64,000 nt of DNA from Populus alba (taxonomy: Eukaryota; Streptophyta; Magnoliopsida; Malpighiales; Salicaceae): assembly GCF_005239225.2 (NCBI RefSeq), contig NC_133297.1, positions 19,952,147-20,016,146 of the forward strand, written 5' to 3'. This document shows positions 51,020 to 63,605 of this stretch, piece by piece. The translations under genes were made by a program, and so were the position numbers. Positions within the stretch are counted from its first letter, which is position 1. Each line of letters starts with the position of its first letter. The notes beneath the pieces are model-generated. The model was not told where the DNA came from. It saw only the letters and a list, made by a program, of their open reading frames with translations, and ran no database searches.

Positions 51020-52250
51020 AATATAGCTGAAGAAGATAATCAGTCGCTTCATATTGAGAATAATGAGAATAACCGAGTTAGAACACTTAGAAACCACATG
51101 AATCCTACAAGAACAAGTGCACCCTCATGTATAGTTTTCCCCCCTGATGCATCTCATTTTAATTTTAAATCAGGCATTATTCAACTTTTACCTTCTTTTC
51201 ATGGCTTAGATCTAGAAAATTATACTTGTATTTAAGGAAATTTGATGAGGTCTATAACAGCTATAATGGCTTAAATTGTAGCATGAACACCATAAGATTA
51301 AAGCTTTTTCCTTTTTCATTAAAAGATAAAGCTAAAACATGGCTATAAAATTTGAAACAAGGATGCACTCGTGTTTGGGATGAAATGAAACAAAAAATTT
51401 TAAAGAAGTTTTTTCCGTCTCACAGAACAAACTCTTTCAAAAGACAAATCACCACTTTCACTCAAAAGCTAGGATAAAGATTGTACCTATGTTAGGATAG
51501 GTAAAATATGTTCAAGACATTACGTGTCAAATCTGTGAAACCAATGAACCTGCAACCAATGACTGTCCAACTTTGCCTTCTTTCAAGGAATGTCTCCATG
51601 AACAAGCCCATGCTTTAAATAGTTTCCAAAAACCCATTCATAACCCATGCTCATAAACGTATAACCCTGGTTGGAGAAATCACCTAAATTTTAATTGGAA
51701 GAGTGATAACAACAATCCACAAACTTCACATCCACCGTTTCAAGCACACCATAATTTCTAAAATTCTCATGGATATGCACCTCTTTGTGCTCTACCTCCT
51801 AAAAGAAATCTTGAGGAAACATTGCATGCATTCATTGAAAAGCAAAGACAATCAACACTCAACTTGCTCAAAGCATGACAACAAATCCCAAGGGACAATA
51901 CAATGCAAATGCAAGTAGTTCCAGAAGCCAACATATGGATCAAGTCAGTCATCACTCTTCCTAATGGTAAGGTTATTGAAAAACCCACTCTTGAACCTTG
52001 TGATAAAGATGATGAGTTAATCTCTGAGGGTAAGGAAGGGGTTGAATCTGAACATCACAAAGAAAAGATTGATTCTCCGCCAGCACTTCCATTTTCTCAT
52101 GTCATGACCAAACAAAGGAAAGTCAATCACAAATCTGAAATCTTTGAAACTTTCAAACAAGTAAGGATCAATATACCTTTGTTGGATACTATTAAACATG
52201 TAACTTCTTATGCTAAATTTTTAAAAGATTTGTGCACTGTTAAGAGATAA
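51020..52250 (+). pseudogene. gag of element E, decayed
   Basis: The start codon is lost (ATAGCTGAAGAAG in place of ATGGCCGAAGAAG near 51023). The text then follows B: IENNENNRVRTLRNHMNPTR and PSFHGLDLEN, then is broken by many stops. A deletion removes the middle between about 51495 and 51510 (from the CWDRYR region to the QICETNE knuckle). The last part, 51903-52250, is open (SVITLPNGKVIEKPTLEPCD to LCTVKR). It ends at the same TAA as B (52248-52250). Non-functional. Confidence 0.85.
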
Positions 52251-55036
52251 CTGAATGTGAAAAAGGAAGCCTTTTTAGTCGTACAAGTAAGTTTAATTCT
52301 TCAGAACAATAATGCTTTAAAATATAAAGACCCTGATTGTCCTACAATTTCATGCTTTATTGGAGAACATAAAATTGAAAGAGCTTTACGTGATCTTGGT
52401 GCTAGTGTGAATTTACTTCCATATTCAGTCTTTCAAAGTCTCAATCTAGGTGAGTTAAAACCAACCTCTGTAACTCTTTTACTTGCTGAATGATCTGTAA
52501 AAGTGCCTAGAGGAATAATTAAGGACGTGTTAGTACAAGTTGATAAATTCATTTATCCTGTGGATTTTGTTGTTTTGGATACATGACCTGTCGAAGCATG
52601 TAATTCAATTCCTGTCATTTTAGGACGTCCATTTCTTGCAACTTCTAATGCATTGATTAATTATAGGAATGGGCTGATGAAGTTATCATTTGGAAACATG
52701 ACATTGGAGATGAATATTTTCAACATTTGCAAGCAACATAAAGATGATAATGATTTATAGGAAGTGGACTCTATTGAAAAATTAGTTCATGATCAATTTC
52801 AAACCACTTTAAGTGAAACTGAGATTGATGAATCTGACAATTTGCAAATGGTCTATTTTCAGGAAGAATCAAAGGCATGTAATTAGAGAACATAAATTGA
52901 AGAATTGCCACCATGATCAATTGAGTCCATACGTTCAAGTGTTCAACCACCAAAACCTGATTTGAAGCCGTTACCATTCAATCTTAAATACTCATTTTTG
53001 GGAGAAAATGAAACTTTTCTGGTAATAATCTCTTCCAAACTTAATGCACACTAAGATGGTAAGTTATTACAGACTTTAAAAATGTACAAAATGCATTAGG
53101 ATGGACCATAGCTGACATAAAAGGAATTAGCCCTTTGATTTGCACATATAGGATTTATTTGGAGGGAAATGCCAAACCCTCTAGAGAAATGCAACGAAGG
53201 CTTAATCCTAATATGAAAGAAGTAGTGAAAAATGAAGTCATTAAGCTTCTAGATAATGGAATCATTTATCTTATTTCTGACAGCAAATGGGTAAGTCCTA
53301 CCCAAGTTATACCCAAGAAGTTTGGAGTCACTGTGATAACAAATGAGAAAAATAAGTTAATTCCAACTATGAGTATTAGTGGTTGGTGCATGTGCATTGA
53401 CTATAGGAAACTTAATTCAATGACTAGAAAAGATCATTTCCCTTTACCTTTCATGGAGCAAATCCTAGAAAGAGTTGCAGATCATGAATTTTATTGTTTT
53501 CTAGATGGCTATTCAGGTTACAACCAAATTGAAGTTGCATTGAAAGATCAAGAGAAGACTACTTTCACATGTCCATTTGGTACTTTTGTATATAGAAGGA
53601 TGCCTTTTAGATTATGTAATGCACCAGCCACATTTCAAAGATGCATGCTTAGCATATTCAGTGATATGGTTGAACGTTTTCATGAAATTTTTATGGATAG
53701 TTTTTTTGTTTTTGGTGATTCATTTGATGATTATTTGACTAACTTAGAAAAGGTTTTGAGTAGGTGTGAAGAGAAGAATCTTCTACTGAATTGGGAAAAA
53801 TGTCACTTTATGGTAACAAACGGCATTGTACTTGGTCATATTGTTTCGTCGAAAGGAATTGAGGTTGGCAAATCTAAAATCAAATTAATTGTCAACTTAC
53901 CAACACCAAAATCTGTTAAAGATGTTAGATCATTTTTAGGACATGATGATTTTTACAGAAGGTTCATCAAAGATTTTAGTGTAATATCTAAGCCCTTGAG
54001 TAACCTTCTAACAAAGAATAATATTTTTGAATGGACTGAACATTGTGAAAAAACTTTTGTCAAACTTAAAAAATTGCTTATTTCTTCTCCTGTCATTCAA
54101 CCTCCTAATTGGTCATTACCTTTGAAAATAATGTGTGATGCTAGTGATTATGCCATAGGTGTTGTATTAGGACAAAGAAAAGATAAGAAACCCTATGTGA
54201 TTTACTATACAAGTAAAACTTTAAATAGTGATCAAATGAATTACACTACCACTGAAAAGGAATTACTTGTAGTAGTATTTGCATGTGACAAGTTCAGATC
54301 TTATCTTGTTGGCTCACCTGTTGTCATTTTTAGTGATCATGCAGCTTTGAAATATCTTCTTTCAAAAAATGATTCTAAGGCTAGATTGGTATGATGGATT
54401 TAGTTACTTCAAGAATTTGGTATCACAATCAAAGACAGGAAAGACACCGAAAATGTTGTCGCAGATCATTTGTCAAGATTAACAATAGATTCAAGATCTG
54501 ACATCACACCAATCGATGACTACTTTTCTGATGAATCTTTATTTTCTGTCTCTACAATGTCTTGCTTTGCTAATATTGTTAATTTTCTTCTTTCAGGATA
54601 TTTGCCAGTTCATTGGAGTACCCAAGATAAAAAAAACATTTTTGAATTAAGTGAACTTTTATTGGGATGACCCTTATTTATTCAAATATTGTCCTAATCA
54701 AATATTTTGAAGATGCATTCCTGATAATGAGGTAAGTAGTGTCATTAAATTTTGTCATTTTGAGGCATGTAGGGGTCATTTCTCATCAAGGAAGACAACT
54801 ACAAAAATCTTACAAAGTGGATTTTACTAGCCCACCATATTCAAGGACTCACATGCATTCTGCAAGACTTGTGAAAATTGTCAAAAGTTAGGATCTATTT
54901 CAAAACGTCACATGATGCCTTTAAATCCTATTCTTGTCATTGAGATCTTTGATTGTTGGGGTATAGATTTCATGGATCAATTTCCTCCATTATTTGGTTT
55001 CTTGTATATATTAGTCGCAGTAGATAATGTTTCAAA
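52251..55036 (+). pseudogene. pol of element E: protease, RT, RNase H, integrase start
   Basis: Protease 52257-52760 (RALRDLGASVNLLPYSVFQS) has a TGA at 52491-52493. A linker with several stops follows, then a long open reverse transcriptase/RNase H stretch, 53135-54394. The catalytic motif reads FMDSFFVFG, so the second aspartate of FMDD has become serine, and the enzyme is dead even where open. RNase H text (MCDASDYAIGVVLGQ and FSDHAALKYLL) is kept, then TGA at 54392. Integrase starts at about 54580 (GYLPVHWSTQDKK) with stops, and its core ([20 protein letters not shown]) runs to 55036 and is cut there. Confidence 0.9.
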
Positions 55037-55039
55037 ATG

Positions 55040-55311
55040 GGTAAAGTTTCTATCAAAAGAGCTAGTTGGTCCATATATAAAATATATAAAGAAGTCACAA
55101 TGTCGAATACACAACACCTTTCATCGTCCCATTGGATTGGGAACTGAGCACACCATGTAAAAGTGTAGATGAAGCTTGCTCATAAACTTAACTTCATTTC
55201 TTTTCTCTTTAGCTAAATTGTTTTTTTTATTATAAAAAAAACATTAATAATAATTCTCGACCAGCAAATATCCCCTAAACTGATTTTCTAATTATTTTTT
55301 CAATTTACTCC
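55040..55311. repeat. dispersed repeat, copy 2 (partners at 11683 and 60483)
   Basis: Starts right after the integrase text of E stops (AAGTTTCTATCAAAAGAGCT). The same start, in the form AATTTCTATAAAATGAGCT, is seen at 60487. It runs on to about 55311 in parallel with 11683-11945. Confidence 0.75.
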
Positions 55312-55803
55312 ACATTCGGACTTCTCCGTTGTTGCTATAATAATTGATCTAATTTTCTAATTATTATTAGGACAAATTCGGACTTCTCCGTTGTTGCTAT
55401 ATTTTGGAATTGAAGACGACCTTTTTAAATCTTTGACTCCACATGAAAGTTATAGGCATATGTCTTACCGAATCTGTCCAAATAATTGAGGTCATTTGGA
55501 CATCTAGAACTCGAGATATGACCCAATTACCGAACAATGTTCTAGTTTGGACTGCACCGACATCTCTTTTCTAAGTTTGGCCCTCTCTTTGTCCTTTCAA
55601 TTTCAATAATTAAACTCATCAATCAGTCCTTTTATTTATGTGATAGGCCTGCATTTAAGATGAACATTTACCATAAATTAAAAGTATCTTATATTGTTAG
55701 GTATGTTATTATAAAACATGCTTTAGTTAAGGAGTTATTGATACTTCAAGTGCAAAATGATGAAATGAAACCTTGATAAAAATGCACTTTTAAGTACTAA
55801 TCA
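55312..55803 (-). repeat. LTR fragment of the gypsy family, minus orientation
   Basis: Matches the first 480 or so bases of the LTR, read on the minus strand from TGATTAGTACTTAAAAGTGC at 55803. It contains a short internal duplication (TTCGGACTTCTCCGTTGTTGC at 55315 and 55377). The right edge is a precise LTR end joined to interior sequence of F, so it marks an insertion into F. Confidence 0.85.
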
Positions 55804-55917
55804 GAAATCTTTGAAATTTTCAAACAGGTAAGGATCAATATACCTTTGTTGGATGCTATTAAATATGTACCTTCTTATGCTAAATTTTTAAAAGATCTAT
55901 GCACTGTTAAGAAATAA

Positions 55918-56880
55918 CTGAATGTGAAAAAGAAAGCCTTTTTAGCAGAACAAGTAAGTGTCATTCTTCAAAACAATAATGCTTTGAAATATAAAGACCC
56001 TGATTGTCCTACAATTTCATGCTTTATTGGAGAACATAAAATTGAAAGAGCTTTACGTGATCTTGGTGCTAGTGTGAATTTACTTCCATATTCAGACTTT
56101 CAAAGTCTAAATCTAAGTGAGTTAAAACCAACCTCTGTAACTCTTTTACTTGCTGATAGATATATAAAAGTGCCTAGAGGAATAATTGAGGACGTGTTAG
56201 TACAAGTTGATAAATTCATTTATCCTGTGAATTTTATTGTCTTAGATACACGACCTGTCGAAGCATGTAATTCAATTCCTGTCATTTTAGGACGTCCATT
56301 TCTTGCAACTTCTAATGCATTGATTAATTGTAGGAATGGGCTTATGAAGTTATCATTTGGAAACATGACATTAGAGATGAATATTTTCAACATTTGCAAG
56401 CAACATGGAGATGATAATGATTTATAGGAAGTGGACTCTATTGAAAAATTTGTTCATGATCAATTTCAAGCCACTTTCAGTGAAACTAAGATTGATGAAT
56501 CTGATGATTTGCAAATGGTCTATTTTAAGGAAGAATCAAAGGCATGTAATTGGAGACCATAAATTGAATAATTGCCACCACGATCATTTGAGTCCATACC
56601 TTCAAGTGTTCAACCACCAAAACCTGATTTGAAATCGTTACCATTCAATCTTAAATACTCATTTTTCGGAGAAAATGAAACCTTTCTGGTAATAATCTCT
56701 TCCAAACTTAATGCACACTAAGATGGTAAGTTATTACAGACTTTAAAAATGTACAAAATGCATTAGGATGGACCATAGCTGACATAAAAGAAATTAGCCC
56801 TTTGATTTGCACACAGGATTTATTTGGAGGAAAATGCTAAACCCTCTAGAGAAATGCAACGAAGGCTTAATCCTAGTATT
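55918..56880 (+). pseudogene. protease and linker of element F
   Basis: The open part 55924-56427 reads RALRDLGASVNLLPYSDFQS and PVILGRPFLATSNALINCRN; active site DLGA kept. It stops at TAG 56425, which E also has (52758), whereas B reads on at this place (DLQEVDFIEKL). The linker to about 56820 has further stops shared with E, for example TAA in the block matching IEELPP. So E and F share a more recent ancestor with each other than with B. Confidence 0.85.
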
Positions 56881-58100
56881 AAAGAAGTAGTGAAAAATGA
56901 AGTCATTAAGCTTCTAGATAATGAAATTATTTATCCTATTTCTGACAGCAAATGGGTAAGTCCTACCCAAGTTGTACCCAAGAAGTTTGGAGTCACTGTG
57001 ATAACAAATGAGAAAAATAAGTTAATTTCAACTAGGGCTATTATTGGTTGGTGCATGTGCATTGACTATAGGAAAATTAATTCAATGACTAGAAAAGATC
57101 ATTTCCCTTTACCTTTCATGGATTAAATCCTAGAAAGAGTTGCGGGTCATGAATTTTATTGTTTCCCAGATGGCTATTCAGGTTACAAGCAAATTGAAGT
57201 TGCATTGAAAGATCAAGAGAAGACTACTTTCACATGTCCATTTGGTACTTTTACATATAGAAGGATGCCTTTTGGATTATGTAATGCACCAGCCACGTTT
57301 CAAAGATACATGCTTAGCATATTCAGTGATATGGTTGAACGTTTTCTTGTAATTTTTATGGATGATTTTTTTGTTTTTGGTGATTCATTTGATGATTATT
57401 TGACTAACTTAGAAAAGGTTTTGAGCAGGTGTGAAGAGAAGAATCTTCTACTGAATTGGGAAAAATGTCACTTTATGGTAACAAACGGCATTGTACTTGG
57501 TCACATTGTTTCATCGAAAGGAATTGAGGTTGGCAAATCTAAAATCGAGTTAATTGCCAACTTACCAACACCAAAATTTGTTAAGGATGTTAGATCATTT
57601 TTAGGACATGCTGGTTTCTACAGAAGGTTCATCAAAGATTTTAGTGTAATATCTAAGCCCTTGAGTAACCTTCTAACAAAGGATAATATTTTTGAATGGA
57701 ATGAACATTATGAAAAAGCCTTTGTGAAAGTTAAAAACTTGCTTACTTCTTCTCCTGTCATTCAACCGCCTGATTGGTCATTACCATTTCAAATAATATG
57801 TGATGCTAGTGATTATACCACTGAAAAGGAATTACTTGTAGTAGTATTTGCATGTGACAAGTTTAGATCTTATCTTGTTAGCTCACCTGTTGTCGTTTTT
57901 AGTGATCATGCAGCTTTGAAATATCTTCTTTCAAAAAATGATTCTAATGCTAGATTGGTATGATGGATTTTGTTACTTCAATAATTTGATATCACAATCA
58001 AAGACAGGAAAGGCACCGAAAATTTTGTCGCAGATCATTTGTCAAGATTGACAATAGATTCAAGATCTGACATCACACCAATCGATGACTACTTTCCTAA
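56824..58100 (+). pseudogene. reverse transcriptase and RNase H of element F
   Basis: 56824-57126 reads MQRRLNPSIKEVVKNEVIKL and MCIDYRKINSMTRKDHFPLP. TAA at 57124 interrupts. 57205-57963 holds GTFTYRRMPFGLCNAPATFQ and FMDDFFVFG, with both catalytic aspartates intact. RNase H lacks about 33 residues (ICDASDYTTEKELLVVVFAC; the part AVGAVLGQ to QMNYT is gone) and the deletion edges share the bases GATTATRCCA/ACCACTGAA, so it is probably a short-homology deletion. TGA at 57961 ends the frame, as in E. Confidence 0.9.
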
Positions 58101-58912
58101 TGAATCTTTATTTTCTGTCTCTACAATGCTTTGGTTTGCTACTATTGTTAATTTTCTTGTTTCAGGACATTTGCCAGCTCATTGGAGTACCCAAGACAAA
58201 AGAAAGTTCTTGAACGAAGTGAATAACTTTTATTGGGATGACCCTTATTTATTCAAATATTGTTCGAATCAAATATTTTGAAGATGCATTACTGACAATG
58301 AGGTAAGTAGTGTCACTAAATTTTGTCATTCTAAGGCATGTGGGGGTCATTTCTCATCAAGAAAGACAACTGCAAAAATCTTGTAAAATGGACTTTATTG
58401 GCCCACCATGTTCAAGGACTCGCATGCATTCTGCAAGACTTGTGAAAATTGTCAAAAGTTGGGATCTATTTCAAAACGTCACATGATGCCCTTAAATCCT
58501 GTTCTTGTCATTAAGATCTTTGATTGTTGGGGTATAGATTTCATGGGTCCATTTCCTCCATCATTTGGTTTCTTGTACATATTAGTCGCAATAGATAATG
58601 TTTCAAAATGGATAAAGGCAATTCCAAGTTGAAACAATGATCACAAAACAGTGATAAAGTTTTTGAAAGAAAATATTTTAAGTCGATTTGGAATCTCTCG
58701 AGCAATAATAAGTGATGATGGAACACATTTATGCACAAGTCATTTGAGTCTTTAATGAAGAAATATGGAATCACACACAAAGTTGCCACCCCTTATCACC
58801 TCACACAAGTGAACAAGTAGAACTTGCTAATAGATAGATCAAACAGATCTTGTAGAAAACAGTGAACCCTCATAGGAAAGATCGGTCTTTAAGACTTAAT
58901 GATGCACTTAAT
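58100..58912 (+). pseudogene. integrase of element F, truncated
   Basis: 58140-58281 reads [20 protein letters not shown] with [14 protein letters not shown], and 58408-58632 reads [20 protein letters not shown] to [20 protein letters not shown]. The zinc-binding and first catalytic parts are present, with a stop at 58279 and at 58630. The match continues in broken frames to RSLRLNDAL at about 58908, then stops. Non-functional. Confidence 0.85.
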
Positions 58913-60482
58913 TTTTTTTATTTTGTCTTTCTATGAGGTTAGTGTGGTTTGAAAGTTTGTAGAGGTAACCCAAGATGCCCTGGTTTATGGATTTGGTGGG
59001 TTTTTTGTTAATTGAACTTCACTTTTTATCATCTATTGTTTTCTCGTATAGTTAAAAAAATATAGTTTTAGAAAAAAAATTATGTTATTAAACTTTATAA
59101 AATCTATGGACTTATTTATAGGGTGGGCTGGTTGACTTGGTTCACGGGTCTAGCAAGTTTAACTTTTTTAAATTATTTATTTTCATCCTTAGATACTAGG
59201 TTAATTGAGAATTCAATTTGATAATTGATTTCGTTTTGTCTTTTATAAGGTTATCGCGATCTAAAAAAAGCATCTCGGTATTGGGTTGGTGTTTGATTTC
59301 ACATTAATCTATTTTTTTTATCATATAGTCAAATAAATTATAGTTTTTTAAGAAAAAACAAATTATAATCTCAGTAGAGTCTATAACCCAGTTTACAAGT
59401 TTGGCGTACTAGCTTGGCTTACCCAATTCACAGGTTTGACAAGTTTACCCACCGATAGGATATGATTTTTTTTGTTTTTGGTCTTTTAATTGTTTTTAAT
59501 TTTTTTTTCAATTTCATCATTTTATATTAAATTGCTTGAGAAATGAATTGCATTATTGAATTTTGTTTGCTTTCTATGGATAATTGTCTCTAATAAGTGT
59601 TTATTTTTAGGTTGGTGCTCAATTTTGTGAGCATATGCTTTTATCATATAATTAAATAAAATTTATTAAACCTAATCGAGTCCATGACCTAGGTTATGAG
59701 GGAGCCAAGGTCGATCCAATTTATCAGTGTCTCAATATTTTAAAAAAATTATCATCTTGAAATTCTTTAAAAAACTAAATCAAGTTTTTATTGATTGTCA
59801 AGGTTGCATTTGAACCTATGAAATTGATCCATTTAAGTTGAGTTAACTCTTACATAGCGTAACTAAAAACTTGAGTTAGGCAAAGAGTCAGGAGGTTTCA
59901 AAATTAACTCACTTTATCAGGTTGAATAATACTATTAAAAAAATCTTAATGCTTTAGAGAAAAATTAATATTTTTAAAAAAGATCAAACCCGCGGTGAAG
60001 CATGGGGAATATTCTAGTAAACTTGAAAGCATGGATCATGATGCATGGAACATTTACACGTGGTGACATGAACCGAAAATTGCTTTAATGCAGGGGAAAT
60101 TAATGACATGAATGCCTCCCTGGAATGACCTTAATATTATGCCCATTTTGGATTTTATTAGTCCACTAAAGGGATAATCAAAGGAACATTATGATTTTAA
60201 GTGTTTGAACTTATTGATTTTTAAAATTGGGTATTTGAACTTTATTTTTATTCAAATAAGTATATTCTTTTATTTTACACAATTAAGTGTCTAAGTGGAT
60301 GTATATTAGTTAAAAGTTTAGTGTCAATAAAGAGTTAAAACAAAAAATTTATATACATGAATTAATTTGTCTGTTAAAATTTTTTTATCACAAGTTAACT
60401 AATAGCGTCCAGAAATCTAGTTTGCATGTCCAACACATAAACAATTAGTTGTGTTTTCTAGTCCCTAAAACCTCTTCCAAAT
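58913..60482. other. no recognisable gene; AT-rich dispersed-repeat-like sequence
   Basis: Text such as GGGCTGGTTGACTTGGTTCACGG and GAGTTAGGCAAAGAGTCAGG resembles non-coding dispersed repeats common in plants, but I cannot name a family. No ORF of interest on either strand. Confidence 0.55.
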
Positions 60483-60613
60483 GAATAAAATTTCTATAAA
60501 ATGAGCTAGTTGGTCTAGATATAAAATATATAAAGAAGTCACAATACCGAATACGCAACACCTTTCATCATCCCATTGGATTGGGAACTGAGCACACCAT
60601 GTAAAAGTGTAGA
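60483..60613. repeat. dispersed repeat, copy 3, cut by a Copia element
   Basis: Matches 55040-55170 until TGTAAAAGTGTAGA, then is interrupted at 60614 by the LTR of the Copia element. This dates the repeat as older than that insertion. Confidence 0.8.
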
Positions 60614-60731
60614 TGAGAATAATTGGGAGGCTTAACCTAATGGTTAACCAACCCTTTATATATATATGTGTAGGGAAATATACAATAGCAATGGTGGAGG
60701 TATTTCCTATATAAGTACATTCTATAATATG
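60614..60731 (-). repeat. 3' LTR of Copia element G
   Basis: About 118 bp, placed between the polypurine tract and the interrupted dispersed repeat. The minus strand starts TATTATAGAATGTAC, with the first G of TG apparently mutated. A TATATATATA run lies in the middle. Confidence 0.65.
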
Positions 60732-60736
60732 CCCCC

Positions 60737-61860
60737 TCAAGCTGAGGGTGGAGGATCAACCTGAAGCTTGAAACGAAAAGCAGTAAAAGAAGAAGTAGGA
60801 AGTGGCTTAGTGAAGATATCAACAAGTTGATCCCGAGAGGAAATAAAATGAATCTGAATTTCCTTCTCGACAACTCTATCTCGGACAAAATGATAATCGA
60901 CCTCAACATGTTTTGTGCGAGCATAAAAGACAGGATTCGCAGACAAATAGGTGGCACCAAGATTGTCACACTAGATGATAGGAGTAGAAGCAGACAGAAT
61001 CTGGAGATCTATTAATAAGTACTGAAGCCAGATAAGCTCAGCAGTGCCATCGGCTAAGGCTTTGTACTTAGCTTCAGTAGAAGAGCGAGCAACTGTGCGT
61101 TGCTTACTGGATTTCCACAAAATCGACGTCTGACCAAAGAACACAAGGTAACCACCTATAGATTTTCTATCCTCAACACTGCCTGCCCAATCTGCATCTG
61201 TAAAGGCAAAAGAGGAACTGCGAGTAATATGTAAGCCATGGGATGTCGTACCCCGAAGATACTGCAGGATGCGTTTCACGTCAGCCCAATGAGAATCTGT
61301 AGGAGCATGCATAAACTGACAGACTCTGTTAACAACAAAACCAATATCCGAGAGCGTAAAAGTGAGATATTGAAGAGCACCCATAATTTGACGAAAGCGT
61401 GTAGCATCAGAAAATAATGGATCGGGCAGAATGGTAGCTTTGGATGTAGAGATAGGAGTATCAACAGGTTTGCAAGATAACATACCAGCCCGAGTGAGGA
61501 TATCAAATGTATATTTATGCTGGCGGAGCATAAGACCCATACTAGTAGACTGAACCTCAATACCTAAAAAATAATGAATAGAATCCAAGTTGCGAAGCTT
61601 AAATTCTGAGCTCAGTAGCTGAATGAGGCGGTGGAGCAGAAGAGAGTTGCTACCCATAAGCAAAATATCATCAACGTAGACCAGAAGATAACAAATATCA
61701 GCACCAATAGAGAAGATAAACAATGAGGTATCCACCTTAGATGCACGAAAACCAATAGATAACAGGAAATCATTTAGACCAGTGTACTAAGCCCGCGAAG
61801 CCTGTTTTAAACCATATAAAGATTTATATAAGCGACACACATGAGAGGGGAGAGCAGAAT
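60737..61860 (-). pseudogene. Copia reverse transcriptase C-terminal part and RNase H of element G
   Basis: 60971-61735 is open: MDTSLFIFSIGADICYLLVY, VDDILLMGSN (YVDD catalytic motif), HYFLGIEVQSTSMGLMLRQH, RILQYLRGTTSHGLHITR, and the RNase H text FTDADWAGSVEDRKSIGGYL and ARSSTEAKYKALADGTAEL. 60737-60946 is the end ([19 protein letters not shown] and [12 protein letters not shown]) in another frame. TAG near 61787 separates the upstream part (SLYKSLYGLKQA). RNase H acidic residues are kept. The element is broken only by few changes and looks younger than element C. Confidence 0.9.
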
Positions 61861-61886
61861 CAACAAAACTTGGAGGTTGTTTTCAT

Positions 61887-62360
61887 TTAGACCTCCTTGT
61901 CAAGAACACCGTTAAGGAAGGCATTATGGATATAAAGCTGATGAATTTTCCAACCACATGAAACGGCAATAGAGAAGACTAATCTGACGGTCGCTTGTTT
62001 GATGACAGGACTAAAGGTTTCAGAGTAATCAATACCTTCTTGCTGAGTGAAACCCCTAGCAACCAGACACGTTTTATACCTCTCAATGCTACCATCAAAT
62101 CTGCATTTAATCTTGTACACCCACTGACTACCAACAACATTCATGGAGGGCTTAAACGGTACTAAGGTCCAAGTTCTATTTGCGCGTAAGGCCTGAATTT
62201 CCTCATGCATAGCACTATGCCATGCCTCATATATATTAGCATCATTAAAAACAAGTGGCTCATGAGAGGGAGGAGAAACTACCCGGCTGAAAGAGGCAAC
62301 AGAGCTTGAGGTAGTGGCAGTGGACAACGCTGTTTTGGGCTGTCTTGGACGGAGGACCAT
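61887..62360 (-). pseudogene. Copia reverse transcriptase N-terminal part of element G
   Basis: Open 157-codon stretch reading [40 protein letters not shown] and [20 protein letters not shown], to [13 protein letters not shown]. This is the start of reverse transcriptase and includes the block deleted from element C. It ends in a frameshift near 61887 where VYMKRPPGF should follow. Confidence 0.9.
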
Positions 62361-62414
62361 GGGATGTTGACGAGCTGCTGGACATGGAGAAGTGTGACCT
62401 GTAACTGGAAGGTG

Positions 62415-63605
62415 CTAAAGAGGATATGAAGAGAGATCTACACAAAGCTGCAGACCAGCTGGAGACGCAATGGATTGACTGGTCGGTACTACAGAAGATG
62501 GGGAGGCTGCGACAGAGCTGGGATGTTCTGCAGTAGAGCCTGGCTGCTCTGTTGCAGCAGACCGAAGAACATGTGCATCTAGTGATGGAGAACCTATTCC
62601 TGCATAATAATCATTAGAAAGACAAGCATATGGTGACAATATGGCAGTGTGGGATAGGGATGAAGGGGTGGCAGAAGCTATGGTTAAAGGGATGGTCTGG
62701 TGGGGTGCGACAGAGGGTAGAATTGGATTATTTGGAGGAACAGTTTGGGGAGTAGTAGGGGGAAAACATGGAGGAGGGTTCAAGGATGGAAGATAGGTAG
62801 GTGGTGTGGGAGGTACTGGTGAGGATGTTACCTGTTTAGACTTCTCAAAAGGAAAGACAGTTTCATGAAAACGAACATGACAACAGACATAAATATGATG
62901 AGATTCTAAATAAAGACAACGATAACCAAGATAGGATGAGCTATAGCCTAAAAACACACAAGGAGAAGACTAGAAATATAATTTATGAGCATGATATGGA
63001 CGCAAAAAGGGGAAACAAAGACACCCAAAAGTATGTAGGAAGTTATAATCAGGAGTGCAACGAAACAGACTCTCAAACAGAGATTTATTTTGGAGAACAA
63101 GAGTAGGCATGCGATTAATAAGGTATACCGATGATTCAAAAGCATAGTTCCAAAATCACAATGGTGCACTACACTGGCCTAAAAGTGTGAGGTCAGTTTC
63201 GACAATATGTCAATGACGACGTTCAACAGTGCCATTTTGTTCACAAGTATGAGGACAAATTAATCGATGATGAATACCAATGGTTTGAAAAAAATTATTT
63301 AATTTACAATATTCACCACCCCAATCAGTTTGAACAGATTTAATTTTAAGAGAAAACTGACACTCAACAAGTGTTTGAAAACGTTGAAAAGTGGAAAAGA
63401 CATTAGATTTTACAACAAGCGGATAATACTATATATGTTTGGTATGCGCATCGACAAAAATTACAAAATAGCGGAAGCCATCAGAAGAAAACATTGGGGC
63501 AGAACCCCAAACATCACTAAAAATTAATTCAAGTGGGGCAGAAGTTTTGTGACCTGTAGGTTGTAATGACAAACGGGACGACTTTCCTAAAGGATAAGCT
63601 TGACA
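62415..63605 (-). pseudogene. Copia integrase of element G
   Basis: 62415-62957 reads FLGYSSSYLGYRCLYLESHH with VRFHETVFPFEKSKQ, then a proline/serine-rich spacer. Above 62960 the core can be followed in other frames: text matching [13 protein letters not shown] at about 63205-63240 and SVQTDWGGEY at about 63320-63345. Stops and shifts break it. It would insert the element DNA. Confidence 0.8.

Larger units (their letters stand above)
49457..55036 (+). mobile_element. Athila-like gypsy element E, decayed
   Basis: 5' LTR (first bases missing), primer site, then broken gag, protease, reverse transcriptase, RNase H and the start of integrase on the plus strand. It ends at about 55036 inside the integrase core, where a dispersed repeat begins. 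No ORFx or LOG copy remains. Confidence 0.85.
55804..58912 (+). mobile_element. Athila-like gypsy element F, internal fragment
   Basis: Begins inside the gag end (GAAATCTTTGAAATTTTCAAAC), then the shared TAA, protease, reverse transcriptase, RNase H and integrase. It stops at about 58912 in the integrase core. There are no LTRs of its own in the window and no LOG copy. Confidence 0.85.
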
